Shown: in pieces, positions 36,954-48,624 of the stretch
Layout of the letters: each line of letters begins with the position of its first letter
Numbering within the stretch: the stretch's first letter is position 1
Assembly (NCBI RefSeq): GCF_025399195.1
Contig: NW_026252139.1
Coordinates: 62,001 to 126,000, forward strand
Direction of reading: 5' to 3'
DNA: 64,000 nucleotides
Source: Umbelopsis ramanniana AG
Lineage: Eukaryota > Mucoromycota > Umbelopsidomycetes > Umbelopsidales > Umbelopsidaceae
The notes under the pieces: generated by a model
Told to the model about the DNA's origin: nothing
What the model saw: only the letters and a program-made list of their open reading frames with translations
The model's database searches: none
Made by a program: the position numbers and the translations under genes

Positions 36954-39917
36954 ATGCAGACAACCAATCATGATAGAACAGACGAGCGATCCTCCGCGTC
37001 TGAAGAGGAATTACATCGCTCACGGTCTGTGACTGAGAATATAAAACTTTTTAATGGCGGTCAAGATTCATCCAAGCGGCCAACAGCTGGCTCCGATCGA
37101 CGCCGCTCGTATGCATTAGACACACCGGTTCTCACCAAGACAATCAATCTCAATGCTTATAGAGAGCCAACCGTTAATGTACCTCAGCCCGAAAAATTAA
37201 GTAGAAAAACTCCAACATTGAAAACCCCAGCCTTCGCCTCACCCTCGATAGAAGTTTATTCACCAACACCTAAAAATCCAACAACCACCAGTATACAAAA
37301 GCCCCCTCTGGCACCTCGTCCAGTCATGAGGACTGGTAGCCCCACGCCGAGAACTACCCCACCACCTCCACCTCCACCAAGACCACAAACCACACCTACT
37401 TCTGTTGATCATGTAGATGCGAATCCCATACCTCCACCGTCACCAGGAAAACCTTCCTATCCTCCACGACCTACAACACCAACCGTAGGAAAGTCTGCAG
37501 GCATTGTATCATCGCCATCTTTCAAACCGCAACACCCTCTTCCTTCAAAAGCAAACTTTGAGGCAAGAGCACCTACACCTAGATCGAACTCGGATCCAAA
37601 GTCTCCAATTCTCAAGTCTTCTTCGAATGAAAAATCCTCATGGTCCCCACCAACCATGAGCAGTGTATCTAATGTGGCAGCGACAACTACCTCTGTGCTG
37701 AAAGGAACATTTGACAAGTTGGTGAACGGTGTGAATGATTTACTGGTGACGGCTCAAGGTACTTCAACCGGCGCAAACTCTACAAGCTCCTCATCAGCTC
37801 CGCACAAGAACCTTATCTCATCACCCTACAACATGACGCACGTTACCCATGTGGGCTTCAACCACCAAACGGGTGAGTTTACTGGTTTGCCAAAGGAGTG
37901 GCAAGTACTTCTCAACCAAAGTGGCATCACACGAAGAGAGCAAGAAGCCAATCCACAAGCAGTACTGGACGCCATCTCATTCTTTAAGGAAACCCGAGAA
38001 GATCCGGACGACGAGGTGTGGCAAAAATTCGAATTGGCGCAATCTCAACATCCACCGCGACTTCCTAACCCTTCATTGATATCCAATACTGAAAACCCAC
38101 CTCCGGGGGTGTCACCTAGTCGACCCCCACCACTCCCTAAACGTCAATCTCGCCCTCGCATCGTCGTAGTCAATTCAAATCATCATCTGTCGAGTAGTAT
38201 GACACCGAATCTAGATAAGTCAACATCTGGATCCAAACCCCCTCCAATCCCTGTTCGGCCGAATTTGACAGGAAAGACGAATGAGTCAGAGAAGGTAAGA
38301 TGGCTGCCGGTTCAAGAAGTACCAATTAGCAAAGATCTAAAATTTTATGTGTATTTACTCGTGTAGGCATCTTCGTTCAATCGTGGCAGCGCATCCGAGC
38401 AAAGTAAAGTAGATTCTAATCCAGCAACTAGTGTGAAGAACATTCGGAACCAACTGGAACAGCACGTTGCTGAAAGCCGAGTAAAACCTCCACCAAGGAA
38501 ACCCAAAGCTGGACCACCACCAAAGCCTCCAGTGTCATCCAAACCAACCGTACCTCCCAAACCTAGAACTGCTGATGGTTTGTCTACTTCAAAGCAGCAA
38601 GTAGAACAGGCAGCGGGGTCGACAAGCACACCGTCATATGTGAGCGAACGGCCGGTTGCTCCACCTCGAAACAAACCAAAGAAAGTGGAAATTGCAGAAC
38701 CTGCTGACGAATCCGATTCAACTAGCATTTACGTTGCACCAACAGCCGCACCTCTCGACCCAGCCATGGATGTTGCTTCTGCAGCCCCGGCAAGAAGAAG
38801 AGAACAAAGGCGTTTGAAAGAAGCTGCTCGTGATGCGAAAATAATAGAGAACTTACGGGCAATATGCACAGACGCTGATCCTACGAAGCTGTATCGTAAT
38901 ATGGTCAAAATTGGCCAAGGGTAAGCAACACATTTGATCTAACATTTAATCATACATTTCACATTAATTCATTGCATCAACAGTGCTTCAGGTGGTGTGT
39001 TTACGGCGCATTCAGTGGATACCAACATGTCAGTGGCCATCAAACAGATGAACCTGGAAAAGCAACCCAACAAGGATCTGATCATCAATGAAATCTTGGT
39101 CATGCGCGAATCGGCCCACAAGAATATAGTTAACTACATTGACTCCTTTTTGCATACCGGCGACTTATGGGTGGTGATGGAGTACATGGAAGGAGGTAGC
39201 TTGACGGACATTGTAACCAACAATATGATGACCGAAGGTCAAATTGCCGCTGTAGCTAAGGAAACTCTGGAAGGCATCTCTCATCTACATGCCAAAGGCA
39301 TCATCCACCGTGATATTAAGAGCGACAACGTGCTCTTGGGCATTAATGGTGAAGTCAAACTGAGTAAGTGTTTGGTCCGTCCGCCCAATTTTTTTTCTTA
39401 TGTCACTAACATTTCCCTGTAGCCGATTTTGGATTTTGTGCACGTCTGAATGACATGGACGCCAAGCGACGAACGATGATTGGAACGCCATACTGGGTAA
39501 GCATCAGATAGCTATTTAATGCATGGGATTTTAGTGTTCATACTCACGCTTTACTGGGGTCATTAGATGGCGCCGGAAGTGGTCACTCGTAAAGATTATG
39601 GCCCTAAAATCGATATATGGTCGCTCGGCATCATGACCATTGAGATGATTGAAGGCGAACCACCCTACTTACATGAAAGTCCATTACGAGCCATCTACCT
39701 TATTGCTACGAACGGCACTCCCGACCTTCAAAGCCCGACTACCCTGTCTAGTCTTTGTCGTGATTTCTTGGCCAAGTGTCTGGAAGTGGATGCTGATGTG
39801 CGCCCTTCTGCCAGTGAAATCTTGCAGCACCCTTTCCTTGCCAAGGCTGACAAACTCAGAAGCCTTGCACCGCTCATTAAGGCTAGTCGTGAGGCAAGAA
39901 AGAATGCTGCAAAATAA
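36954..39917 (+). CDS. p21-activated protein kinase (Ste20/PAK)
   Basis: Exons 36954-38294, 38367-38920, 38984-39363, 39423-39496 and 39567-39917 give 899 residues. A CRIB/PBD motif at about residue 288 ([20 protein letters not shown]) binds GTP-Cdc42/Rac. A proline-rich segment precedes it ([14 protein letters not shown]) and several PxxP stretches follow, probably SH3 ligands. The kinase domain occupies about 625-880: [14 protein letters not shown], the VAIKQM lysine, [15 protein letters not shown], the activation segment [16 protein letters not shown], and [16 protein letters not shown]. No PH domain is visible, so it is Ste20/PAK-type rather than Cla4-type. It acts in polarity, MAPK signalling and hyphal growth. 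The ATG at 36954 is the first in this frame. An upstream exon at 36732-36782, spliced to 36903, would extend the N-terminus by 34 residues. Confidence 0.93.
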
Positions 39918-40451
39918 TTATTTCTCCTAGATTGACAGAGTTGTAGACGAACCCCACCCCCTTTGATACCTACCTTACGTTATACAGCATATTTGACGAC
40001 GGGTACCGCCTTTCGTGCTGATACCTCTAATCTTATTAAAACGTTCTAAAATGTATAGAGTCAGTATTCAGGATTGAGATCTTTATTTCGATTTGAATAT
40101 GTATCAGGAAAAAAGGGTTTGTTAGAAGAGGGGGAAAAGGGGGCAAAAGAAAAAAGGTTGGGAATAATGGTGTATTGGGAGAGGCTCAAATTGGATGTAG
40201 ACGAAGGTTTGGGGGTAGACAAAAACGAAGTAGCACAAGAAGGTATGAAGAAGACAGAGATGGTCATTATGTTGGAAAAGGAAACCTTAGCATGAAAGTT
40301 TAGAAGGGTTCGAGAACGAAGAAAAAAAATAGAAACGGGTGTTTTGAGAAAGAGGCAGACGAATAGAAATGAGACAAGAGAATTCAAAGTATATGCGTCT
40401 CGGTAAGAAAAGTGTTGTTGAAATAAGATGGGTTGTCTGGGCTGGAATCGA
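39918..40451. other. convergent 3' intergenic region
   Basis: Lies between the 3' ends of the PAK and importin-alpha genes. Purine-rich on the plus strand at 40100-40400 (CT-rich 3'UTR of importin alpha). No gene. Confidence 0.5.
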
Positions 40452-42460
40452 TTATTGAGCCCCAAATCCACCGAACTGGAATCCTCCTTGTGGAAGATTC
40501 ACATTCTGTTGGAAGGCAAAACCACCTGAGGCTTCATCCATCTTTGGTACCAAATCACTATCCTCAACATCGTCATCATCAGCAACAAAGTACTTGTCAA
40601 TGATATGGTAAGCCTTCTTATACAATTCCTCATTATCGTGATTTTGAAGAGCGTGAATAGCCTCCATGCCGTTGCATTCTTCAATGTACACAGCATATCG
40701 GTTGATGTTATCCATATCATTAGCACGTTCCATTTCGCCAACCTTGAGAATGTTTTCCAATCCATCCAAAGCAACCTGAATAATCTTGTTATCCATGCAA
40801 GTCAACAATTCGCAAAGTGGGCGAATGCAACCTTGAGAAACCAAGTATTTGATTTGCTCAGGCTTGTTCAAGCCACCAGAGGTAGCATTGGAAATGGCCC
40901 AGCAAGCTTCCTTCTTGGTCTTGAAGTCTGCCGTTGCCAAAGTATGAATGAGGGGTGGAATGATGTTGGCATCAATCACAGCTTGAATTTGAGCGGCGTT
41001 ACCAGCCGTGATATTGGAGATGGTCCAGCATGCCTCCTTACGAATACCTTCCTTCGGACTGCCTAACAAACTCAACAGGGAAGGAAGAACAGCGCAGTTG
41101 ATGATGACCTGAGTTTGCACGTCATCACCGGTAACGATGTTGCCAACAGATCGAAGTGCTGGGGTTTGAACGCTGGTCGAGCTGTGCATCAATAACTCGA
41201 CAAGGCGTCGGCATACACCTGATTCAACCACTGCCTGAATCTTTTCGTTAGGTCCATCGGAGAGATACGAGATAGCCCAGCAAGCATCGATCAGAACCTC
41301 ATCGTCGTTGGAGTAGATCAATTTGGACAGAACCGGAAGTGCAGGTGAGATCTAGACCAGGTGATTTAGTATTAGAGGCAAATGGTCTAACGCAGTAATT
41401 TAGAAAAGCCGAGACTTACCATTGACCAATCAGGTTGAGGATTTTTACCTCGGCAAAGGTTGGAAAGAGTCCAGGTGGCATTGCGATGCATGGAGATTTT
41501 GTTATGCTCATTCAAAAGGGAAAGGAGAGGAGGTAGAATGTTGCATTGCAACACAAAATCACGACACATGGGTGAATCACCAGCAATGTTACCGAGAGCC
41601 CAAACAGCCTATGAGTTGTCATTATCGTCAGTCAATAAGAAATCGACAGTACTCAAAACAAAAACAAAGATTCCTTACCTGCTCGCGCACATCGGGAACA
41701 GGATTACTCAAGAGCTCAACAAAGATGGGGACAGCGCCAGCTTCAATCACGATTTGAGTTTGTTGCGACGAGCCTGAAGCGATATTGGTGAGAGCCCATG
41801 CAGCTTCGAACTATCAATGATAAAAGCATAAGTCTTAGTCCACGCGTATTCACGTACATACAGTGGATGGTTTATCACTTACCTGAATCAATGAATGAGG
41901 AGATCTCAAGAACTCGACAAATTTGGGAACGACGCCGCAGGCAATGACCTCTTCAATGGGAGGGTTGCGTTCCTTGGAGAGCAGCTTTCTGAATTTGGTG
42001 GTAGCGTCCAATTGTTGCTCAATGTTATTTGAATACACACCAGCAATCATTGGGGGGAGAATCTCGCGAAGCTGCAAGTAGATCGGTCAATCGGTGATAC
42101 CATGATCTGGCCAGGTCGCCATGCCAGCCCCACGTTGCCATGGAAGCCAGTAGTAAAGCAACCTGTCCCACGTAAGCTCAACCATGACAAGGCCATGCTG
42201 TCATGGTTGGTTACGTATTCCGAAATTGTTGTTATTATTCTTACCTGAAGATCTACAGCTTGTTCCATTTCATCCTCGCTCTCTGACATGTCCTCTTTAC
42301 CAATGGCATTGAGGTTTCTGCGCTTGGCAAGATTGTCTTCTCGCTTCTGTTTACGGATCTCGACAGATTGAGCTTCTCGTCGGCGTCTGACTTCATCGGT
42401 CTTGAAGGTGGACTTGTTCTTGAATTGACCAAGACGGTGAGATTGGCTCTTTGACTCCAT
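40452..42460 (-). CDS. SRP1: importin subunit alpha (karyopherin alpha)
   Basis: Exons 42460-42245, 42071-41883, 41810-41679, 41608-41420 and 41351-40452, all phase 0, give 541 residues, the standard size. The N-terminal importin-beta-binding domain is basic: [37 protein letters not shown]. Armadillo repeats follow, with the nuclear-signal-binding W-x3-N pattern repeated ([73 protein letters not shown]). The end [11 protein letters not shown] is typical. It carries classical NLS cargo into the nucleus with importin beta. Upstream ATGs in the same frame (42535 and 42550) would add up to 30 residues outside the family pattern, so the ATG before [10 protein letters not shown] is preferred. Confidence 0.96.
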
Positions 42461-43316
42461 GTCTCGTGTTTGGAAAGCGGAATAAGTGAGTAGGGTTGCG
42501 TCGGCCGCAATAAATTTTTTTCTGCTTTTAGCCATACCATCGAATATCATGGATCCGCCCCAACGTTATTTACTCATAAAAATAAAACTTGCGTCTCCCA
42601 GTCCTTTTAAACACGCACAGCATTAGCTAAAAGTAACAGTCTGTTTTCTATTCGATGGTAGCCTTGTGATAAAGAAGATAATGGCAGTAAGGGATGGAGA
42701 AAGATAAAGTCAGTCACATTATCACCATTATTAGCAGGGTACCTTACACTTTTGAGATTACACAACGAGCAACACCTCAACATCAACTGTCAAAATCTTA
42801 TTCTGTCTCATATTGCAACGTTTCATTTCAAGTGGTCATGGACAGAGGGGGTGGTTGGCCACCAGCAGAAAGGGCAGTGATTCAACCAGAGGAGGCTGTT
42901 AGTCATCTATCATGAACATTTCCAGTTATAACCGAGTGCACCTATATTGTGTTCCAGGTAAATAACAGTGTATAAAACTTTCTGGTGCGTTATTGAGACT
43001 GTACTTGCCTTTTACCTGAGTTTAAAATGCATACCTTTTTGTTCAGTCAAAAATAGGATGTTAGAAGTACACTTTGGTTGTTCCAGTTGATATCAATCCA
43101 TTTTCTATGAGTTATGTCTGTGTCCTGTCGTTGTTGGAAGGCTCTGATAGCTAGAGTTTATGGCTAGACATATATTAGTTACACTCACAGCGGCTGTACT
43201 TTTTTTTTGTGCTTTTGTTTTGGTGCTCAGAAACCCAAAGGTCGGAGTAGTAAATTTTAGCCATTTCCTTCGGCACAGAGTCTGCAGCTGAAGGCTCCTC
43301 CTCTTTACTTTTTAAC
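42461..43316. other. divergent promoter region of SRP1 and eS4
   Basis: Separates the divergent importin-alpha and eS4 genes. A pyrimidine-rich run (CTCCTCCTCTTTACTTTTTAAC) directly precedes the proposed eS4 start codon, as in other ribosomal-protein leaders. No gene is seen. Confidence 0.45.
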
Positions 43317-44547
43317 ATGGTTCGTACATAACAAAAGTTTGTGATGTGGATAAGATATTGGCAACGAAGCGACATAGATGAATGCATCCGTACATGGATG
43401 GATGGATTACCGATGATTCGATCGATCGGTTTTAGCGAAGCAATCAACATTTGCAAGTACATTCTGCATTGGCGACTTTTTCTTGCAAAAATCCGACGCA
43501 ACATTCTATGTCTTCAACAATGCATTCGACACTGCCATTTTAGTTTTTCTTCTGATTGAAACGATATGTACTGATTACCTTGCACTTTAATAGGCTCGTG
43601 GACCTAAGAAGCACATGAAGCGTTTGAACGCTCCCAAGCACTGGATGCTCGACAAGTTGTTGGGTACGATTTCGTTCTATATTCGTTTTTTCAACGGCAC
43701 CTTCTAGTACCGAATTTGAGCAGTATCTGAAGGATAGGCTCATCATTGGTTATCTTTAAGGGGAATCAATGCTTGAAAAAAAAAAGTTTTACTTCGATGA
43801 TCGAACAACTTGCTAACCGGTTTATACTTTACAGGTTCCTATGCTCCCAAGCCCAGCGCTGGTCCCCACAAGACCCGCGAGTGCCTTCCCCTCATCATCT
43901 TCTTGCGTAACCGTCTGAAGTATGCCTTGAACGGTAAGGAAGTCCAGAACATCCTTATGCAGCGTCTCGTCAAGGTCGATGGCAAGGTCCGCACTGACAG
44001 CACCTACCCCGCTGGTTTCATGGACGTCATCTCCATTGAGAAGACTGGTGAGCAATTCCGTCTCATCTATGATGTTAAGGGTCGTTTCACCATCCACCGC
44101 ATCACTGAGGAGGAGTCCAAGTACAAGCTCTGCAAGGTCCGCAAGGTCCAACTCGGTGCTAAGGGTATCCCCTACGTTATCACCCACGATGGCCGCACCA
44201 TCCGTTACCCCGATCCTTTGATCAAGGCTAACGACACCATCCGTTACGATGTTGAGAGCGCCAAGATCACCGACTTCATCAAGTTCGAAGTTGGCAACGT
44301 CTGCATGGCTACTGGAGGTCGTAACATGGGTCGTGTTGGTGTCATCGTCCACCGTGAACGTCATATTGGTGGTTTCGAAATTGTCCACGTTAAGGATTCC
44401 CTTGACCGTCAATTCGCTACCCGTATGTCCAACGTTTTCGTCATTGGCCAAGGTAACAAGCCCTGGATCTCTCTTCCCAAGCAGAAGGGTATCAAGTTGA
44501 CCATTTCTGAGGAGCGTGACCGTCGCCGTGCTGCTGCCCAACAGTAA
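43317..44547 (+). CDS. RPS4: cytosolic ribosomal protein eS4
   Basis: Exons 43317-43319 (ATG only, tentative), 43594-43663 and 43835-44547 give 261 residues, exactly the yeast length. Segments include [60 protein letters not shown], an S4-like RNA-binding part, then the KOW region [20 protein letters not shown] and the end [13 protein letters not shown]. It is a component of the 40S subunit body. Exons 2 and 3 are certain. The start exon is inferred from the only upstream ATG followed directly by GT; its donor (GTTCGT) is not consensus. Codon use is strongly C-biased, as for uS11, which also creates a long antisense open frame. Confidence 0.93.
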
Positions 44548-45136
44548 ATTTTTCACTCAAAAATACACCTCGAGCCCCATTTAAACAAGATGCTCCGGCT
44601 GAACAATAAAATACATTGTTGTCCGATATCTTTTTGAAATATATTTTGACGCATTCTTATTGAATTTTTTTTTTTTTTGAGAGAGGGAGACTTTTGATGG
44701 TATAATGACTTGAACAGAGAACGAAAAATTTACAGCATTTTGACAGTGGACGAAAAATAGGAAAAAAGAGTAGAGGTGGGAGAGAAGCATGAAACCCGCG
44801 ATGACAGCATGCCTACTCCTCAAGGAGCATACCATAAGCCTTTCGCTAAAGCCTAACTGTCTGACTAAAGAGCAGGCTCTTTTTGTCAGATGTGAAAGTA
44901 TTAAACAAAAAGAAAATTGATGGGAAAATTTAAAAGAAAAAATTGCAATTGCTGGTGATGTATCCAGCCCTTGCCGGTATCTAGCCAAGAAATATGAGCG
45001 ACATAGAGAGATCTTTTTGACATGAAATAGATGCAAAAAATATGAGTTCCTTTTGGTACATGCCAGGAATCATACAAGTATGATACTTGTTTTATCATTT
45101 TGTTATAGAGTGCAGAAGGGTCGAAGGTATGACGAA
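44548..45136. other. convergent 3' intergenic region
   Basis: Lies between the 3' ends of eS4 and the zinc-finger gene, with AATAAAAT near 44606 and a T14 run at 44667. No gene. Confidence 0.5.
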
Positions 45137-46497
45137 CTAATGACTTTTGTCCGTTTCATGAATCTTAATGTGGCGGCGAAGGTTACTGACGACCGAGAAT
45201 CGACGGCCGCATGATGATACTGGGCATTTGTGTGGTTTCTAAAGACAAGTGAAGGCAAAATAGTTAGTATAGAACGAGGAGGTTTGGATAGTAGTAATTT
45301 GTACAATGCCCATGCAGAAATTTTCTTTTTTACCTCGCCAGTGTGGCTGTACATGTGGGTGGTTAAGGAACTGGGACGCGTAAACCTTTTAGTGCAAACA
45401 GTACATTTGTATCGCTTGGGCACGGTTGAATTAGCCTTGGTACTGAAGCTTGACATAAGACCTGCACCAGGAAGACATTGCCTTGAATCATTACTAAGAG
45501 ACTTTGATATATTGCTAACAATAGGATCGCTATGACCTGCCAATGATGGTGGTAAAATACCAGTTGCATGGCTATTAGAGCTAGCTGCCGTTCTAGACAA
45601 CAAATGGAGGTGTTCAGAACTCATATATATCGAGGTGTCACCGCTATTTCTGTTTACATACAGCTGTTGACCTAATGCATTTTCGTCAGCATAGGAATTT
45701 TTTTCGTAAAGCATATCGCATATATTCGCATCAGTTGAGCAGGTGCTGGATCTCCATCGTCCTGCAACAGGAGTCGGAGGCTGTGAAGGTAGATGGGTTT
45801 GGGTGATTTGGTTGTAATGAACGTCGTATGCGCCAGGTCTTGATGAATTATTGCTCATGGCTGTCATCCTTGAGGTAACCATAGGACGGCGGCTAAAATA
45901 GAGACAGCGTTTTACTATCCTCACTCTATCACGCAAAGAAATTCGGCGTCATGGCCCTTTGAAAGAAGGCTTTTTTTTTTTTTACCTTTCTCCAATGCTG
46001 CTACTGGTACTGCTAGTATCGTCACTGTTCATACGATTTTGATCATGATAACACGAAGAGGAAGCTTCATATGGCAGGGCTTCCGGCACTGAACCAGCGT
46101 GATACGTTGGTAAAGGGTCGAATATACAATCAGTGGAGCGCGAGAGTTGTCGTGGCCGTGGTTCAAAATCGTTTGCGGAAAATCTTCGCTGAAGGCCAAA
46201 ATCTTTAGTTTCATATATTTCATACGAGTCGGGTATATCCTTCATAGAATTTGACTGAGAAGGTAAAAGAGATGGTTGCCGGCCAAGCGCACGTTGGGGT
46301 AGAGCGTAAACGTTGGTTCGTAAATCACCAGCTGGTGGATAATAACCAGAAGCGCGAGTGGTGAACATATTCGTCAATGGGTCGTGTTGGTTTACTGTTG
46401 TATGTAAATGCATTTCTCTTTGAGGATACGGTTCATCATGATTCGGCGAAAATGGATAAACAATGTCATAATTCATAGGACCATTCAAGGATATCAT
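45137..46497 (-). CDS. C2H2 zinc-finger protein
   Basis: Exons 46497-45986, 45892-45334 and 45238-45137 give 390 residues. Two tandem C2H2 fingers close the protein: [20 protein letters not shown], a linker YSHTGEKPHK across the last intron, then [20 protein letters not shown] and KIHETDKSH. The second finger has the C-x4-C spacing. The first 320 residues are S/P/Y/N-rich and disordered, without other domains. Fingers with this [19 protein letters not shown] pattern recur in basidiomycete and Mucoromycota regulators; DNA targets are unknown. Presumed nuclear transcription factor. Confidence 0.88.
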
Positions 46498-47961
46498 AAA
46501 AGAATACTTGATGTCGATCAGACGCCGTGAGAGTACAATGGTCGACAGAGATGTAATATGGCAATGACACCTTTAGGGAGACGAGCAAAGAGAGGATAGA
46601 AGAAGAAAGGCAGCTGCCACACGACTTGGTGAGATGGGATGCGTTGAAATGGGAAAAAAAAGGAGTTAGAAAAAGAAAAAATAAATCAATAAATAAATCA
46701 ATACAAGAAATGAGATAAGCTTGCTCGTGCTGAAGAGGTGATACAAGCAATAAAGTCTGTCAATTCATCACGCGATGAGATGAGGGGGTGGACTCTGCCT
46801 TATATTGTGGGGGAACTAGATCTTTGTGTGCCTCGAGAGTGAAACAGTAGGCAGATTAAGACGAAATGTACACTGGAACTATAAGGAAAGTCTAGAAGTA
46901 AAATATAGGAAATGGTACCATATAGAACGATAGAGACCTAGTATAAAACTTGGCGTTCCAGTAAAAGTAGATCACCCATGAATGGAATAGCATAACACGA
47001 GTTTTTCAAACCTTTCCGTTACCTTATTCTGCTGTTCAGGATGTGTAGATGATGACGGGTGGCTAGGGGAAAGGAAAAGGGGAAGTGCTGATGATTGCTG
47101 AAGAAAAAAAAATATTTTTTTTGGGCCAGCTCCGTTGAGCTGTCGCTGTCGATCCTACGCCATTTTAGCAACATGTTAGCTTTTTCATCGGTGTGTGACA
47201 GTAGCAAATTTCAAGCTTGCTGCCAACTTGCGAAATAGCTTGTGAAGTGGTATGACTAACAGGCAAGATGGCATCAGTCCATCTGGTTAGTCGTTTAGAA
47301 TGTCGAAAACTGAAATAGTAGAATATACATGTGGCAACTTGTCAATGCGCCTTGCGGTCTCCTCCGGTGTGACGACATGAGGCTATCATATAACCGCATG
47401 GACCAATAAATGTATGAGATACCCGAGCCACGATATGGTCTACCTCGGCAGCGCTTATCACATTTTTGACTGGTCCTTTCAACAAGAGCAATAAAACTTA
47501 TTTCTCGAAAAAAAAGGGCTTCAACAGCAACCCTTACCGCACGTTTACTCCCTGATCCAATCCTAAAAAGAAAGTCCCAAACCCGATAAGTTCATAGAAT
47601 GTTTCCGTTTACAACCAATAGATGCTTACCTAGGAGCATTCACGCTGCCAACACGTATTTTAACAATGGATAACAGCACATTAAGCATCAGAAATTAGTG
47701 GCGATATAACTATTAACGTAATAGAGGGTAAGAAAAACGGATGAAAACCACAATGGCAATACACGAAATTCAACTCGATCCGTCTTGCAAGATGGTTTAT
47801 CTTTTTTTGCTTGGACCGGAAATATGGGGAAGTGACACAGCAGGCGAAGATCCCTCTGCTGAACCTCAGGCTTAGCGCTTGATAATTAAGATGGTCAAAT
47901 CTAATGATCAAAACACAGTAATACTACACCACACTACAAGTCAACAAATACGCATCCTGAT
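46498..47961. other. intergenic region upstream of the zinc-finger gene
   Basis: A 1.5-kb A/T-rich stretch. Short open frames on the minus strand (47019-47207, 47681-47911) show no family features or splice chain. Presumed 5' regulatory region of the zinc-finger gene. Confidence 0.45.
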
Positions 47962-48465
47962 TTAATCACTATGTCGATGGAACTCAGCGTCAGCCGTACT
48001 TCGGACTAAAACATAATCGTTAGTTCGAAGCAAAATGCAGTTACTGTACGCATTAATAGACGTTTTGTGTTTACAAGGATGAGACGAACTTGATGCAGCT
48101 CCCAGCCAATTAGGCGATGGATGTGCAGAAGCCACCACTTTGGTAATACTTCTTGTGGGCCCTCAGCATGCTATTAACCCCTTACCAGACCTTTTCCGTA
48201 ACTGGACTACAAGGTGTACTGTGAGCAAGCAGCGCAAGACAACGCGAAGCAACAAGTCAGACCATGAATATCTGCGGGGTTTACCTTTTTGTCCTATGGC
48301 AAGATGTGTGGTTTGGAGGACCAGAAGTAAGAAAGCTGCTGTGAATTTCACGCAGTCTGTACAGAGAGTAAATCAACACTTTTACTTTTTTATTTAAATC
48401 CATCGCGCAAAAGGAAAGCCAAAGAAAAATAGTTAAACCCTTGTGAAATTACCACTCACTGGCAT
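47962..48465 (-). CDS. possible small secreted peptide, 71 residues
   Basis: A four-exon chain: 48465-48453, 48356-48285, 48161-48075 and 48005-47962. All three introns begin GT and end AG, and every phase matches. It begins MPVSD followed by a strongly hydrophobic segment (KFTAAFLLLVLQTTHLAIGQ) that reads like a signal peptide, then a short S/H/A-rich mature part (PSPNWLGAASSSSHPFR...). Intron 3 has a good branch-like CTAAC 17 bases before its acceptor. There is no family resemblance. It starts only 160 bp past the stop of the RBM39-like gene on the same strand, so it could lie in that gene's 3' region. Without expression data this stays a candidate. Confidence 0.4.
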
Positions 48466-48624
48466 GCTTTCCTTTGGAGAGAATACTTTCATGAACCTAT
48501 TGAAAAACAGAATGATGACACAAAGAAAAACGTTTTTGCTTTCGGGGAAAGGGAGGGGAAATTTTTAACCATTGCCAGCAAGGAAGTATAAGACGTTGCG
48601 ATGTTTCGTTGTTATCAGCGGATC

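Noticed and set aside
43822-44556. Long minus-strand open frame (244 codons) over the eS4 gene
   Set aside because: Antisense shadow created by the strong C-ending codon bias of eS4; its product has no family features.
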